Positions 7,987 to 16,127 of a stretch of DNA of 51,921 bases are shown in pieces. Every line of letters starts with the position of its first letter. The first letter of the stretch is position 1. The notes beneath the pieces are model-generated. The model was not told the origin of the DNA and made no database searches. It saw only the letters and a list, made by a program, of their open reading frames with translations. The translations under genes and the position numbers were made by a program. This DNA comes from Gammaproteobacteria bacterium (lineage in GTDB: Bacteria; Pseudomonadota; Gammaproteobacteria; GCA-001735895), in contig JAHEKJ010000014.1 of NCBI GenBank assembly GCA_024638385.1, forward strand, positions 1 through 51,921. The letters are read 5' to 3'.

Positions 7987-9561
7987 TCAGCTCTGCGCGA
8001 AGTACTGCTCGAGGAAAGTCTCGAACGGCAGCGAATCCGAGGCTTCGATCTCGCACTGTCGCGCGATCGATTCGCGTGCGGCGGATGCGTAAAGCGCCTG
8101 CTTTTCGGCTTCCAGCGGACGCTCGAGAAACCATTTCTGATGTTCCTGCGACTTGCGCAGCGCGAAATGGTAGAACTCCTCCTTGTTGGCGGCCATCTCG
8201 GCGAGCATCTGCGCCGACGGCGTCCGGTCGGGATCGTCGATCTTGGCGCGCTGTTGCTGCAGCGCGTCGCAGTAGTGATGGATCTCGGTGTCCTGGTCGA
8301 GCAGGTCGCAGCCGGCCTGCATCGCGTCGAAGATGTCGCGCGCCCAGTCGCGCAGCGGCACGGGCCTGCCGTCGCGCACGAGTCGTAGCTCGGGGTCGCG
8401 ACCGCGCTCGGCGACGAGGTTGATGTTGTGGCGAATGTCGGCGAGCTCGTCGCCGGCGTAGGGCGCGCTCGGCGACAACAGGCTGAACAACAGGAAGGAT
8501 TCGAGGAAGCGCATCTGTTCCTCGCTGATGCCGAGCGGCTCGTAGGCGTTGACGTCGAGCGAGCGCAGCTCGAGATAGGCGACGCCACGCTTTTTCAGCG
8601 CCAGCGTCGGCTTTTCCTCGCCGTCGAGAAGCTGCTTCGGCCGCACGCTCGAGTAATACTCGTTCTCGATTTGCAGGATGTTGGTGTTGAGCTGTTGCCA
8701 TTCGCCGTCGCGGCACAGGCCGATTGCCTCGTACTCGGGGTAGGGCGTCGTGATCGCCCAGGTCAGACTGTCGATGTAGCCGGCAAGGCTGTTGTAGTCG
8801 ACCTCGATGCCGGCCTCGCCTTCCTTGCTGTTCTGGTAACCGATGTCGCCCATGCGCAGCGACGTGCCGTAGGGCGCGTAGTAGGAATAATCGAACCACT
8901 TTTCGAGCGAGGTCGGCGACGCGCCGAGAAACGACGCGCAAATCGCCGGCGACGCGCCGAACAGGTAGGGCACGAGCCAGCCGCAGCGCTGCAGGTTGCG
9001 CACCATCCCGAGATAGGACTCGGAGACGAAAGTTTGCAGGTCGCGGGTATCTTCCCGCAAATCCTGGTAGAGGCGCCAGAATTCGTCGGGATAGGAATAG
9101 TTGAAATGCACCCCGGCGATGGCCTGCATCATGCGGCCGTAGCGATGCCCGAGCCCGCGGCGGTAGGCGGTCTTCATGCGGGCCGCGTTCGACGTGCCGT
9201 ACTGCGCGATCGGAATGCTGTCGTCGCCGGCGACCACGCAGGGCATGCTCGTCGCCCACAAAATCTCGTCGTCGAGCTGGCCGTAGACGAAACGCTGGGT
9301 GTCGTCGAGAAACGCCAGCGTGTCGCAAAAATGGCTGAACGGCGGGGTCACGAGTTCGAGCAGGGCCTCGGAATAATCGGTCGTGATCCACGGGTGGGTC
9401 AGCGCCGAGCCGAGGCCGTTGGGGTGCGGCGTCTGCGCGATGCCGCCGTCGGCGGCGACCCGCAGGCTCTCCTTTTCGAGCCCGACGCGGCGTCCCTGTA
9501 ATACGCGCCGGATGTCGCAATGCAACAGCTGCGCGACGCGCGCTTCGATCTCGGAGTTCAA
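7987..9561 (-). CDS. gshA: Glutamate-cysteine ligase
   Basis: A 524-residue protein of the proteobacterial type 1 family, close to the usual length of about 520. It makes gamma-glutamylcysteine from glutamate, cysteine and ATP, the first step of glutathione synthesis. Recognisable segments include GLEKESLRV near the N-terminus, THPWITTDYSEALLELVTPP, GVHFNYS and YLELRSLD. The start is TTG, preceded by GGAA at suitable spacing; no better start is seen. The distantly related YbdK-type ligase at 37.7 kb is a separate family. The gene stands alone, convergent with oxaloacetate decarboxylase. Confidence 0.95.
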   Translation of the reverse strand: MNSEIEARVAQLLHCDIRRVLQGRRVGLEKESLRVAADGGIAQTPHPNGLGSALTHPWITTDYSEALLELVTPPFSHFCDTLAFLDDTQRFVYGQLDDEILWATSMPCVVAGDDSIPIAQYGTSNAARMKTAYRRGLGHRYGRMMQAIAGVHFNYSYPDEFWRLYQDLREDTRDLQTFVSESYLGMVRNLQRCGWLVPYLFGASPAICASFLGASPTSLEKWFDYSYYAPYGTSLRMGDIGYQNSKEGEAGIEVDYNSLAGYIDSLTWAITTPYPEYEAIGLCRDGEWQQLNTNILQIENEYYSSVRPKQLLDGEEKPTLALKKRGVAYLELRSLDVNAYEPLGISEEQMRFLESFLLFSLLSPSAPYAGDELADIRHNINLVAERGRDPELRLVRDGRPVPLRDWARDIFDAMQAGCDLLDQDTEIHHYCDALQQQRAKIDDPDRTPSAQMLAEMAANKEEFYHFALRKSQEHQKWFLERPLEAEKQALYASAARESIARQCEIEASDSLPFETFLEQYFAQS

Positions 9562-9598
9562 CGGTAATTCCAGCTTTCGGTCCGGCCGCTAGTTTGCA

Positions 9599-10049
9599 TC
9601 AGTCGACGTGCAAAGTGAAATTAATTGCGCCGATCCGGGAGCGCTCGGGCTGGTCGTCGAATTCTTCGCTGCGGAACATCTGGCTAAATGCTATTCGCGA
9701 CTCCTCGAACCGAAACGCGATCCCGAATTGCAGATCGCCGAGCAGCGGATTCCGGTCGACGCGGTGGCTGTCGACGTTGGTATTGCCGTCGAGAAATATG
9801 TTGTGCGCGACGGCGCGCGCCTCGAGGCCGGCGAACAGGCACCAGTTGTTGCGGCGCTGCCGGTTGAACGCCGGCAGCCCGGGAAAACCGGGCTTGATCG
9901 ACGGCGGGCCGACGTCGTCCTTCAGATGGATTCCCCCGGCGCAGCATGAAGCCGGCCGCGGCGTAGGTGTAAACGTTGCCGATACGGAAATTCGTGTGCA
10001 GCCCGATTTCCGACTGCCGGCTGCGATCGCCTCGCGGCGACCGGATCAA
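9599..10049 (-). pseudogene. lpxR-like (lipid A deacylase family) remnant, 5'-truncated and frameshifted
   Basis: On the minus strand two frames together read as the C-terminal half of an LpxR/DUF2219 outer-membrane protein. The first frame has IGNVYTYAAAGFMLRRG. The second has DDVGPPSIKPG, NIFLDGNT, DSHRVDRNPLLGDLQFG and a final beta strand ending at the stop at 9599-9601. The frames join if one base is removed from the run of five C on the plus strand at 9933-9937. The N-terminal half of the family (about 180 residues, including the catalytic region) is absent, because the sequence runs straight into the 3' end of the neighbouring enzyme gene. The truncation does not depend on the frameshift, which might itself be a sequencing error. 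Confidence 0.8.
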
Positions 10050-11038
10050 TCCGCTGTCCGCGCCGCGCCGCGCTCGCGGCCGATGATGCCGGTCAGGCAG
10101 CCGACGTTGCCGGCGGCCTTGCCCAGTTCATCGGTCGGCGTCGTCAGGCACTCGAGGCCGAGATTCTCGAACCAGTCCCGTACCCGCGGCAGGCCCGCGA
10201 CCATCAGCACGCGGCGCGGGCCGAGCGTGACGAAATTGATGCCGCGGTAGCCCTGCGGATCGTCGTCGAACGGCGGGAACGCGACGCGGTAGCCGCGTGC
10301 CTCGAGCGCGCGTACGGTCCGGTGTGGCGTGCGCCGCGGCCAGCAGATCGCGAGATCGCGGTCGACGATGCGCAGCAGGCTCATGAAGTGCATCAGGCCG
10401 TGGGGAATGTCGGCGTCGATTAACTCGACCCCGAGTTCGCCGAGGAGGCTCCGGATCTGCTCGATCGCGGCATCGTTGGTGCGCAGGCCGCGGCCGATTA
10501 CCGCGGTTGCGGCGTCGAGCCACATCAGGTCGGCGCCCTCGAACACCGCGCTACCGGTCAGCGTCTTCAGGATCGGCACGCCGAGCGCGGCCAGCCGTGC
10601 GGCGACCCGGCGTTCCTCGCCGGCGCGCACGGTCGAAGCCGGTCGCGCGAGGATCGCGCCCTGCGGCGTCATGACGAACAGGTCGGCGCAAAACATCAGG
10701 TTGGGTTCGCAGGGGCCGTCCGGCGCAACCTCGTGGACGGCGACCCCGGCGGCGCGATAGGCCTCGGCCATCGCCGCGTGTTCCTCGCGGGCGCGGCCGG
10801 GGTCGAGTGGCGCGAGCATTTGCGCGGCTTCGGGATCCGTATTGGCGGCCTCGAGCTCGGCGCCGGGACAGTGCAGCAGCACTGATTTCAGCGGCCGCCA
10901 CTCGGAGTCGATGCCGCAGTCGGTCCAGACGCCGCCGATTTCGCCGGCATGCGGAGTCACCCGAGGCGACCACTGGTCGCCGCCGTAGGCCGCGGTGCCG
11001 AAAGTCGAACGCGCTTGTTGTTTTTCTTGCTTGTCCAT
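10046..11038 (-). CDS. Arginine deiminase / amidinotransferase-fold enzyme
   Basis: A 330-residue protein of the guanidino-group modifying superfamily (arginine deiminase, dimethylarginine dimethylaminohydrolase, amidinotransferase). Visible family blocks are PNLMFCADLFVM, FEGADLMWLD, the histidine in HGLMHFM and a C-terminal nucleophilic cysteine in GNVGCLTGII. The exact substrate (arginine, methylarginine, agmatine or another guanidine) cannot be told. ATG at 11038 is chosen; an in-frame ATG at 11059 would add seven residues. Its stop abuts the lpxR-like remnant, so the rearrangement that truncated that gene ended here. It is divergent from ectC. Confidence 0.8.
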   Translation of the reverse strand: MDKQEKQQARSTFGTAAYGGDQWSPRVTPHAGEIGGVWTDCGIDSEWRPLKSVLLHCPGAELEAANTDPEAAQMLAPLDPGRAREEHAAMAEAYRAAGVAVHEVAPDGPCEPNLMFCADLFVMTPQGAILARPASTVRAGEERRVAARLAALGVPILKTLTGSAVFEGADLMWLDAATAVIGRGLRTNDAAIEQIRSLLGELGVELIDADIPHGLMHFMSLLRIVDRDLAICWPRRTPHRTVRALEARGYRVAFPPFDDDPQGYRGINFVTLGPRRVLMVAGLPRVRDWFENLGLECLTTPTDELGKAAGNVGCLTGIIGRERGAARTAD

Positions 11039-11111
11039 CGAGCCCGGAGCGTCGCGCATCGCCGGCGAATTTGCAAGCCCGCGGTTCGGGCGCCGCCGGC
11101 GCCCGCCGCGG

Positions 11112-11120
11112 TGCTAAGAT
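11112..11120 (+). promoter_or_regulatory. Extended -10 promoter (TGCTAAGAT) for ectC
   Basis: TG-n-TAAGAT lies 28 bases upstream of the GTG start of ectC. No convincing -35 is seen, which fits an extended -10 promoter. The same nine bases recur before the YbdK-type gene. Confidence 0.5.
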
Positions 11121-11147
11121 GGCCGCGAATCATGACGGGAGAACGAC

Positions 11148-11534
11148 GTGATCGCGAAATCAATCGACGACCTGATCGGCACCGAGCGCGACGTGCGCGG
11201 GCCGGTGTGGATGAGTCGCCGTTTCCTGCTGGCCGAGGATGGCGTCGGTTTCAGCGTCAATGAGACCACCATCGATGCCGGCAGCGAACAGGTATTGTGG
11301 TACAAGCACCATATCGAGGCCAATTACGTCATCGACGGCGAAGGCGAGGTCGAGAACGTCGCAACCGGCGAAGTTTTTGCGCTCGCACCGGGTTCGCTCT
11401 ATGTGCTCGACCGGCACGAAAAACACCGGCTCAGGGCGCACACGCGCATGCGCCTGGTCTGCGTCTTCACGCCGCCGCTGACCGGCCGCGAAATCCACGA
11501 CGAAGACGGCGCCTACGCGCCGCCGCAGGACTGA
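11148..11534 (+). CDS. ectC: Ectoine synthase, solitary
   Basis: The 128-residue length equals that of typical EctC. The cupin enzyme cyclises N-gamma-acetyl-diaminobutyrate to ectoine in the cytoplasm. The iron ligands known for the family, Glu57, Tyr85 and His93, are all present, as is the C-terminal signature PPLTGREIHDEDGAY. The start is GTG with GGGAG upstream. No ectA or ectB lies nearby; the neighbours are a deiminase-fold enzyme and a chromate module. Solitary ectC genes are known in bacteria that import or otherwise obtain the precursor, so function may depend on genes elsewhere or on a different substrate. Confidence 0.9.
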   Translation: MIAKSIDDLIGTERDVRGPVWMSRRFLLAEDGVGFSVNETTIDAGSEQVLWYKHHIEANYVIDGEGEVENVATGEVFALAPGSLYVLDRHEKHRLRAHTRMRLVCVFTPPLTGREIHDEDGAYAPPQD

Positions 11535-11604
11535 AACGGATTCGCGGGCGCCGTTACGAATTCCTGTTGATCAGTCGGCCCGGATTCGCGATACTGGCGC
11601 GCAT

Positions 11605-11700
11605 GGGGTTGGCGAACACCCCGTGAGGCGCAAGCCCGAGCTTCGCATCCGTTGAACCTGTACCCGCGACCGTCTCGGCGCGCGGGTTACTCAATAGGAG
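11605..11700 (+). promoter_or_regulatory. Candidate structured 5' leader of the chromate module
   Basis: Three hairpins follow each other in the 176-base gap before the rhodanese-ChrB gene. Hairpin 1 pairs GGGGT (11605-11609) with ACCCC (11618-11622). Hairpin 2 pairs GCG plus AAGC (11628-11635, one bulged C) with GCTT plus CGC (11640-11646) around a CCGA loop. Hairpin 3 pairs ACCCGCG (11662-11668) with CGCGGGT (11681-11687). An AGGAG ribosome-binding site follows at 11696-11700. The pairing is visible by eye; a regulatory role is inferred. Confidence 0.4.
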
Positions 11701-11710
11701 AGGATGCGCC

Positions 11711-12529
11711 ATGCCAGCACCCAACGAAATCACCGTTACCCAACTCGCCCGGCTCGTCGGCACGCCCGCCGCGCCGGTCATCGTCGACCTGCGCACCGAC
11801 GAGGACTTCGCCGCCGACCCGGACCTGGTTCCGACCGCATTCCGACACCCGTTCGATGCCATTGCCGACCTCGTGCCGCGGCTGGCCGATTTGCCGGTGG
11901 TCGTGTATTGCCAGAAGGGCCGCAAGCTCAGCCAGGGCGCGATGGCGATCCTGCGCACTCACGGCGTCGCCGCCGAGGTGCTCGAGGGCGGGCATTTCGC
12001 CTGGCGCGATTCCGGCGAGATGCGCGTTCCGGCGGCGAGCCTGACGCCGCGCGACGCGTCCGGCAGCACCGTCTGGGTAACCCGCCACCGGCCGAAGATC
12101 GACCGCATGGCCTGCCCGTGGCTGATCCGGCGTTTCGTCGACCCGGCCGCGCGCTTCCTGTTCGTGCCGCCGGCCGATGTGCTGATGGTCGCGGAAAGAT
12201 TCAGCGCGACGCCGTTCGACGTCGAGGAGGTTTTCTGGAGTCACCGCGGCGAGCGCTGCACCTTCGACACGATGCTCGACGAATTCGGACTGGATTCGGC
12301 GCCGCTCGCGCGACTGGCGACGATCGTGCGCGGCGCCGACACCAACCGCCTCGACCTCGCGCCGCAGTCGGCCGGCCTGCTGGCCGCGTCGCTCGGCCTG
12401 TCGCGGATGTACCGCGACGATATCGCGCAGATCGAGGCCGGGATGCTGCTGTACGACGCTTTCTATCGCTGGGCGCGCGACGCCAGCGACGAACAGCACG
12501 ACTGGCCGCAACCGTCCGCAGGGGCCTGA
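11711..12529 (+). CDS. Rhodanese-ChrB fusion, chromate resistance/sensor protein
   Basis: A 272-residue protein in two parts. Residues 1-115 form a rhodanese-like domain with an active-site loop starting at Cys67 (YCQKGRK). Residues 120-265 match the ChrB C-terminal domain: WVTRHRPKIDRMACPWLIRRFVD and FDTMLDEFGL are characteristic. Classical ChrB has a different N-terminal regulator domain, so this is a variant. ChrB-type proteins accompany ChrA transporters and act in chromate sensing or resistance; the rhodanese part suggests sulfur or thiol chemistry. It is separated from chrA by three bases and the two are surely cotranscribed. Confidence 0.8.
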   Translation: MPAPNEITVTQLARLVGTPAAPVIVDLRTDEDFAADPDLVPTAFRHPFDAIADLVPRLADLPVVVYCQKGRKLSQGAMAILRTHGVAAEVLEGGHFAWRDSGEMRVPAASLTPRDASGSTVWVTRHRPKIDRMACPWLIRRFVDPAARFLFVPPADVLMVAERFSATPFDVEEVFWSHRGERCTFDTMLDEFGLDSAPLARLATIVRGADTNRLDLAPQSAGLLAASLGLSRMYRDDIAQIEAGMLLYDAFYRWARDASDEQHDWPQPSAGA

Positions 12530-12532
12530 GCC

Positions 12533-13831
12533 ATGGCTGCAGTGGATTTGATCGCCGACGCTTCGCCGTCGGCGAAACCGTCACTGGCGCAGGCGTTGCG
12601 GGTCTGGCTGCGCATCGGCCTGTTGTCGTTCGGCGGGCCGGCGGCGCAGATTGCGCTGATGCACCGCGAGATCGTCGAGGCGCGCCGGTGGCTCAGCGAA
12701 AAGCAGTATCTGAACGCGCTGAGTTTCTGCATGCTGCTGCCGGGCCCCGAGGCGATGCAGCTCGCGACCTACGCCGGCTGGCGCCTGCACGGCACGCTCG
12801 GCGGGCTGGTCGCCGGGCTGTTGTTCGTGCTGCCGGGCGCGGTCGTGATTCTCGTGCTCGCAAGCGTTTATGCAGTCTACGGTCAGGTGCCGCTGGCCGC
12901 GGCATTGTTCGTCGGGGTCAAGGCGGCGGTCGTCATTATCGTCGTCGAGGCCTTGCTGCGGGTTGCGCGGCGCGCGCTGCGTTCGGCGGCGCACTGGGCG
13001 ACCGCGGCGCTGGCTTTCGTCGGGATATTCTTCCTCGCGCTGCCGTTTCCGCTGATCATCGCCGCGGCCGCCGCATTCGGCTTCGTCCATGCCCGCGCCG
13101 ACGCCGACGAAACGCCGGCCGAGGCGGTCGTCATTGCGCCGGTCCGGACACTGGCGACGGCGCTGTTATGGCTTGCGGTCTGGGCCGCGCCGCTGCTGTT
13201 GTTGCTCGCCTTCGCCCCCGACAGCCTGCTGCTCGAGATCGGTATCTTTTTCTCCAAGCTCGCGGTCGTGACCTTCGGCGGCGCCTACGCGGTGCTGGCC
13301 TACCTCGGCCAGGCGGCCGTCGAACACTACGGCTGGCTCGCTCCGGGCGAGATGATGGACGGCCTCGGACTCGCCGAGACCACGCCGGGCCCGCTGATCC
13401 TGGTCAACGAGTTCGTCGGCTTTCTCGCGGCCTACCGCGACGGTGGCATCGGCTTCGGCGTGCTCGGCGCGGTTATCACGCTGTGGACGACTTTCACACC
13501 GTGCTTTCTGTGGATCTTCGTCGGCGCACCCTACATCGAATGGATCGGCGCGCAATACCGTTTGCGCGGCGCGCTCGGCGCGATCACCGCGGCGGTCGTC
13601 GGCGTGATCCTGAACCTGTCGCTGTGGTTTGCGCTGCACGTGTTCTTCGCCGACGTGAGCCGGGTCGAGGCCGGGCCGCTGGTGCTGTGGGTTCCGGACC
13701 CGGCGACGCTCGACTGGCGCGTCGTCGTCCTGTCGCTGGCCTGCGCCTGGCTGCTGCTGCGCCGCCACTGGGATATCTTCCGCGTGCTCGCGGTGTCGGC
13801 GCTGGCCGGCCTCGGGCTCGGCTTCGTCTAG
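12533..13831 (+). CDS. chrA: Chromate transporter ChrA
   Basis: The 432-residue inner-membrane protein has two homologous CHR halves. The first carries FGGPAAQIALMHREIV and LLPGPEAMQLATYAGW; the second carries TFGGAYAVLAYL and ETTPGPLILVNEFVGF. This is the long-chain CHR family, which expels chromate, probably using the proton motive force. It is the second gene after the rhodanese-ChrB protein. The TAG stop shares the four-base palindrome CTAG with the stop of the convergent small secreted gene. Confidence 0.92.
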   Translation: MAAVDLIADASPSAKPSLAQALRVWLRIGLLSFGGPAAQIALMHREIVEARRWLSEKQYLNALSFCMLLPGPEAMQLATYAGWRLHGTLGGLVAGLLFVLPGAVVILVLASVYAVYGQVPLAAALFVGVKAAVVIIVVEALLRVARRALRSAAHWATAALAFVGIFFLALPFPLIIAAAAAFGFVHARADADETPAEAVVIAPVRTLATALLWLAVWAAPLLLLLAFAPDSLLLEIGIFFSKLAVVTFGGAYAVLAYLGQAAVEHYGWLAPGEMMDGLGLAETTPGPLILVNEFVGFLAAYRDGGIGFGVLGAVITLWTTFTPCFLWIFVGAPYIEWIGAQYRLRGALGAITAAVVGVILNLSLWFALHVFFADVSRVEAGPLVLWVPDPATLDWRVVVLSLACAWLLLRRHWDIFRVLAVSALAGLGLGFV

Positions 13832-14256
13832 CCGCAGCGTCGCAATTCCGGGGTGGTATAGCTCGCCGACCAGCGAATGCGCAGCGCCGCGTCGTCGAGC
13901 CACAGAACCAGGCGATACTCGCGCAGCGTGTCCTCGCCGCACTGCGCCAGCGCATGCGTCTGCGAACCGGCCTCGCGCGCAAAACTGGCCTGCCACGACA
14001 GGTAACAGTAGATCCCGGCCTGCTCGAGCCACTCGCGGTCGATGCGGTAGGCGAACGGGGGCTCGCCGGTGCCGCGCGCGGCGCATTGCGCCGGCGTGCC
14101 CCAGGTCCCGAGCAAGGCCGCCGGCGGCTCGATGCGGTCGCCGGGCGCGGTTTCGATGCCGTACTGGCCCCGGGCCGCCGCGGGAAGCGCGGTCACGAAC
14201 GCGAGCCAGCCGATCAGCCAGACGGAAGAGCTTCGACAAGGGGTGCGTTGCGTCAC
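13828..14256 (-). CDS. Small secreted protein of unknown function
   Basis: The 142-residue product has a signal-peptide-like hydrophobic stretch (residues 12-30) ending near ALPAAARG. The mature part is rich in Trp and Tyr and has four cysteines, enough for two disulfides. I do not recognise a family. GTG at 14256 is chosen because it forms a GTGA overlap with the upstream hydrolase stop; another in-frame GTG at 14265 is possible. The gene is probably cotranscribed with the GDSL hydrolase and ends tail to tail with chrA. Confidence 0.6.
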   Translation of the reverse strand: MTQRTPCRSSSVWLIGWLAFVTALPAAARGQYGIETAPGDRIEPPAALLGTWGTPAQCAARGTGEPPFAYRIDREWLEQAGIYCYLSWQASFAREAGSQTHALAQCGEDTLREYRLVLWLDDAALRIRWSASYTTPELRRCG

Positions 14257-14879
14257 GGGAGCCACGCGCGTTGCCAGGCCGCCCAGGCGCCGACGCGCTC
14301 GGCGATCACGGCGTAGCCGTCGTCGGCCGGATGCACGCCGTCATTGTCGGCCAGCGCCCGCAGGTAGCGCGGCTCGCGCGACAGATCGGTAAACAGCGGC
14401 AGGTAGTCGATCGCCAGCTCGCGCGCGAGCCCGGCATAGGCCGCGTCGTAGCGCGAGATTTCGGCGTTGCGCAGGTCCCAGCAGCCGCTGTCGGTCGATT
14501 GCGGTGCGACGCGCTCGTCGAGCGGGGTCGGTCCGATCCACAGGACGGCCGAGAGCTCGCGTGCCCCGCCCAGGATCGCGCGCGCGTGGGCGAGCGAGGC
14601 ATCGAGTTCGACCTGCGTCGACCCGCCATCCGGCCGCGCGGCGTCGTTGAAACCGAATGCGAAAACGTAGAGTCCGGGCGAATTGCGGCTGCGGGCGAGG
14701 GCTTCGGCGCGCCAGCGCGCGGCGATATCGGCCGAGGTGTCGCCGTTGACGCCGAGGTTGTAGGCAGCGACTTGCCGGTCTTGTGCACGGCACAGGCGTC
14801 CGGGCCAGCCGAGGCGGCTGCTGTCGTTGCAGCCGAGCGTGATACTGTCGCCGAAGAAAAAAACGCGTTCGTAGGTCAA
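14253..14879 (-). CDS. SGNH/GDSL-family hydrolase
   Basis: A 208-residue esterase-like protein. All four SGNH blocks are visible: FGDSIT with the nucleophilic serine near residue 11, the glycine in NLGVNGDTS, the asparagine in FGFNDA, and the Asp/His pair in DGVHPADDGY. There is no signal peptide, so it is likely cytoplasmic, as in the lysophospholipase/arylesterase group. The start is TTG with a good GGAG five bases upstream. It overlaps the small secreted gene by four bases. Confidence 0.85.
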   Translation of the reverse strand: MTYERVFFFGDSITLGCNDSSRLGWPGRLCRAQDRQVAAYNLGVNGDTSADIAARWRAEALARSRNSPGLYVFAFGFNDAARPDGGSTQVELDASLAHARAILGGARELSAVLWIGPTPLDERVAPQSTDSGCWDLRNAEISRYDAAYAGLARELAIDYLPLFTDLSREPRYLRALADNDGVHPADDGYAVIAERVGAWAAWQRAWLP

Positions 14880-14969
14880 GGCGTCTCCGCGGAATCGCCG
14901 GCCGCCGGCCCGGCCGGCCGGGGGGTTGAAATAGCTGCCGCGGAGGCCATTTTGTAATAAAATCGACCG

Positions 14970-16034
14970 ATGCGCGATATGAAATCAGACATTCAACAGG
15001 AAACCGAGCGGCTCCACGGCAAGCTCAGCCACGTCGGCTGGACGCGCGACGACTGCGCCGTGATCGCGCCGACGACGCTCGAAATCAATGAACTCAAGCG
15101 CGAGCAGAACGCGATCATTCTCGCGCACTCGTACCAGACCCCGGACATCATGTACGGCGTCGGCGACTTCATCGGCGACTCGTACGGCCTTTCGGTGATC
15201 GCGACCGAGCACCCGGCCGACAAGATCGTGTTCTGTTCGGTTTACTTCATGGGCGAGACGGCCAAGCTGCTGAACCCGGAAAAAGAAGTCCTGGTGCCGA
15301 GCCACGCCGGCTGCTCGCTGGCCGACTCGATCACGGGTGCGCAGGTCCGCGAGCTGCGTGAAAAGCATCCGGATGCCGGCATCGTCTGTTACGTCAACAC
15401 CTATGCCGAGGTCAAGGCCGAGTGCGACGCCTGCTGCACGTCGGCCAACGCGGTCGAGGTCGTCGAGGCGATGCCGCAGGACAAGGTTATCTTCCTGCCG
15501 GACAAGCTGATGGCGGAAAATCTGGCCAAGATCTGCTCGAAGGAGATCATCACCTGGGACGGCACCTGCATCGTCCACGAGGGTTTCAACATCGATTCGA
15601 TCCGCGACATCCGTTCGCGTTTTCCCGGCGTCAAGATTCTCGCGCACCCCGAGTGCGCGCCCGGCCTGATCGCCGAGGTCGATTTTGCCGGCAGCACCGA
15701 GGGCATGCTCAAGTACGTCAAGCAGTCGCCGGATCACACCTTCATGATGGTAACCGAGTGCGGCCTGACCGATCGCATCAAGTCCGAGGTCGAGGACAAG
15801 GAAATCGTCGGCACCTGCATCCTGTGCCCGTACATGAAGCAGATCTATCTGGACGACGTGCTCAAGGCGTTGAAAAATCCGTCGCCCGAGCAAATCGTCG
15901 AAATCGAGCCGGATGTCGCCGCGCGAGCTCGCGCGAGCCTCGATCGCATGTTCGAGCTCGAACGCGAGGGCAAGGCAATTCTCGAGCGCGCCGGCCGCGA
16001 AAAGCTGCCGTGGACCGCGACCGGCACCGGCTGA
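14970..16034 (+). CDS. nadA: Quinolinate synthase
   Basis: The protein has 354 residues. NadA condenses iminoaspartate with dihydroxyacetone phosphate to quinolinate in de novo NAD synthesis and carries a [4Fe-4S] cluster. The cluster cysteines fit Cys115 (SHAGCSLAD), Cys200 (WDGTCIVHEGF) and Cys286 (CILCPYM). Other hallmarks are ILAHSYQTPDI, DFIGDSYGLS and HPECAPGL. The frame has a second ATG at 14979; an AT-rich TAATAAAAT just upstream may be the -10 element, which would leave very little leader before 14970. No other nad gene is nearby. Confidence 0.95.
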   Translation: MRDMKSDIQQETERLHGKLSHVGWTRDDCAVIAPTTLEINELKREQNAIILAHSYQTPDIMYGVGDFIGDSYGLSVIATEHPADKIVFCSVYFMGETAKLLNPEKEVLVPSHAGCSLADSITGAQVRELREKHPDAGIVCYVNTYAEVKAECDACCTSANAVEVVEAMPQDKVIFLPDKLMAENLAKICSKEIITWDGTCIVHEGFNIDSIRDIRSRFPGVKILAHPECAPGLIAEVDFAGSTEGMLKYVKQSPDHTFMMVTECGLTDRIKSEVEDKEIVGTCILCPYMKQIYLDDVLKALKNPSPEQIVEIEPDVAARARASLDRMFELEREGKAILERAGREKLPWTATGTG

Positions 16035-16087
16035 ACCGGCGGCCGTTGTCAAGCCGATAAATTCGCCCCCGGCGCGTCACCGCGCGA

Positions 16088-16096
16088 TGTTAGAAT
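16088..16096 (+). promoter_or_regulatory. Extended -10 promoter (TGTTAGAAT) for the MscK-like channel gene
   Basis: TG-n-TAGAAT is a near-consensus extended -10 located 32 bases before the GTG start of the large channel gene. No -35 hexamer is evident. Confidence 0.5.
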
Positions 16097-16127
16097 TGCG
16101 CGCGTCCCTGTCGACGATGAGCCTGTC

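Noticed and set aside
11704..14316. 870-codon open frame on the plus strand
   Set aside because: It is out of frame with the clear ChrB and ChrA genes beneath it and is composed of Arg/Gly/Ala runs.
14897..14921. GC-only palindromic stretch upstream of nadA
   Set aside because: Alternating CCGG/GGCC composition makes chance self-complementarity likely in this GC-rich DNA, and there is no T-tract.
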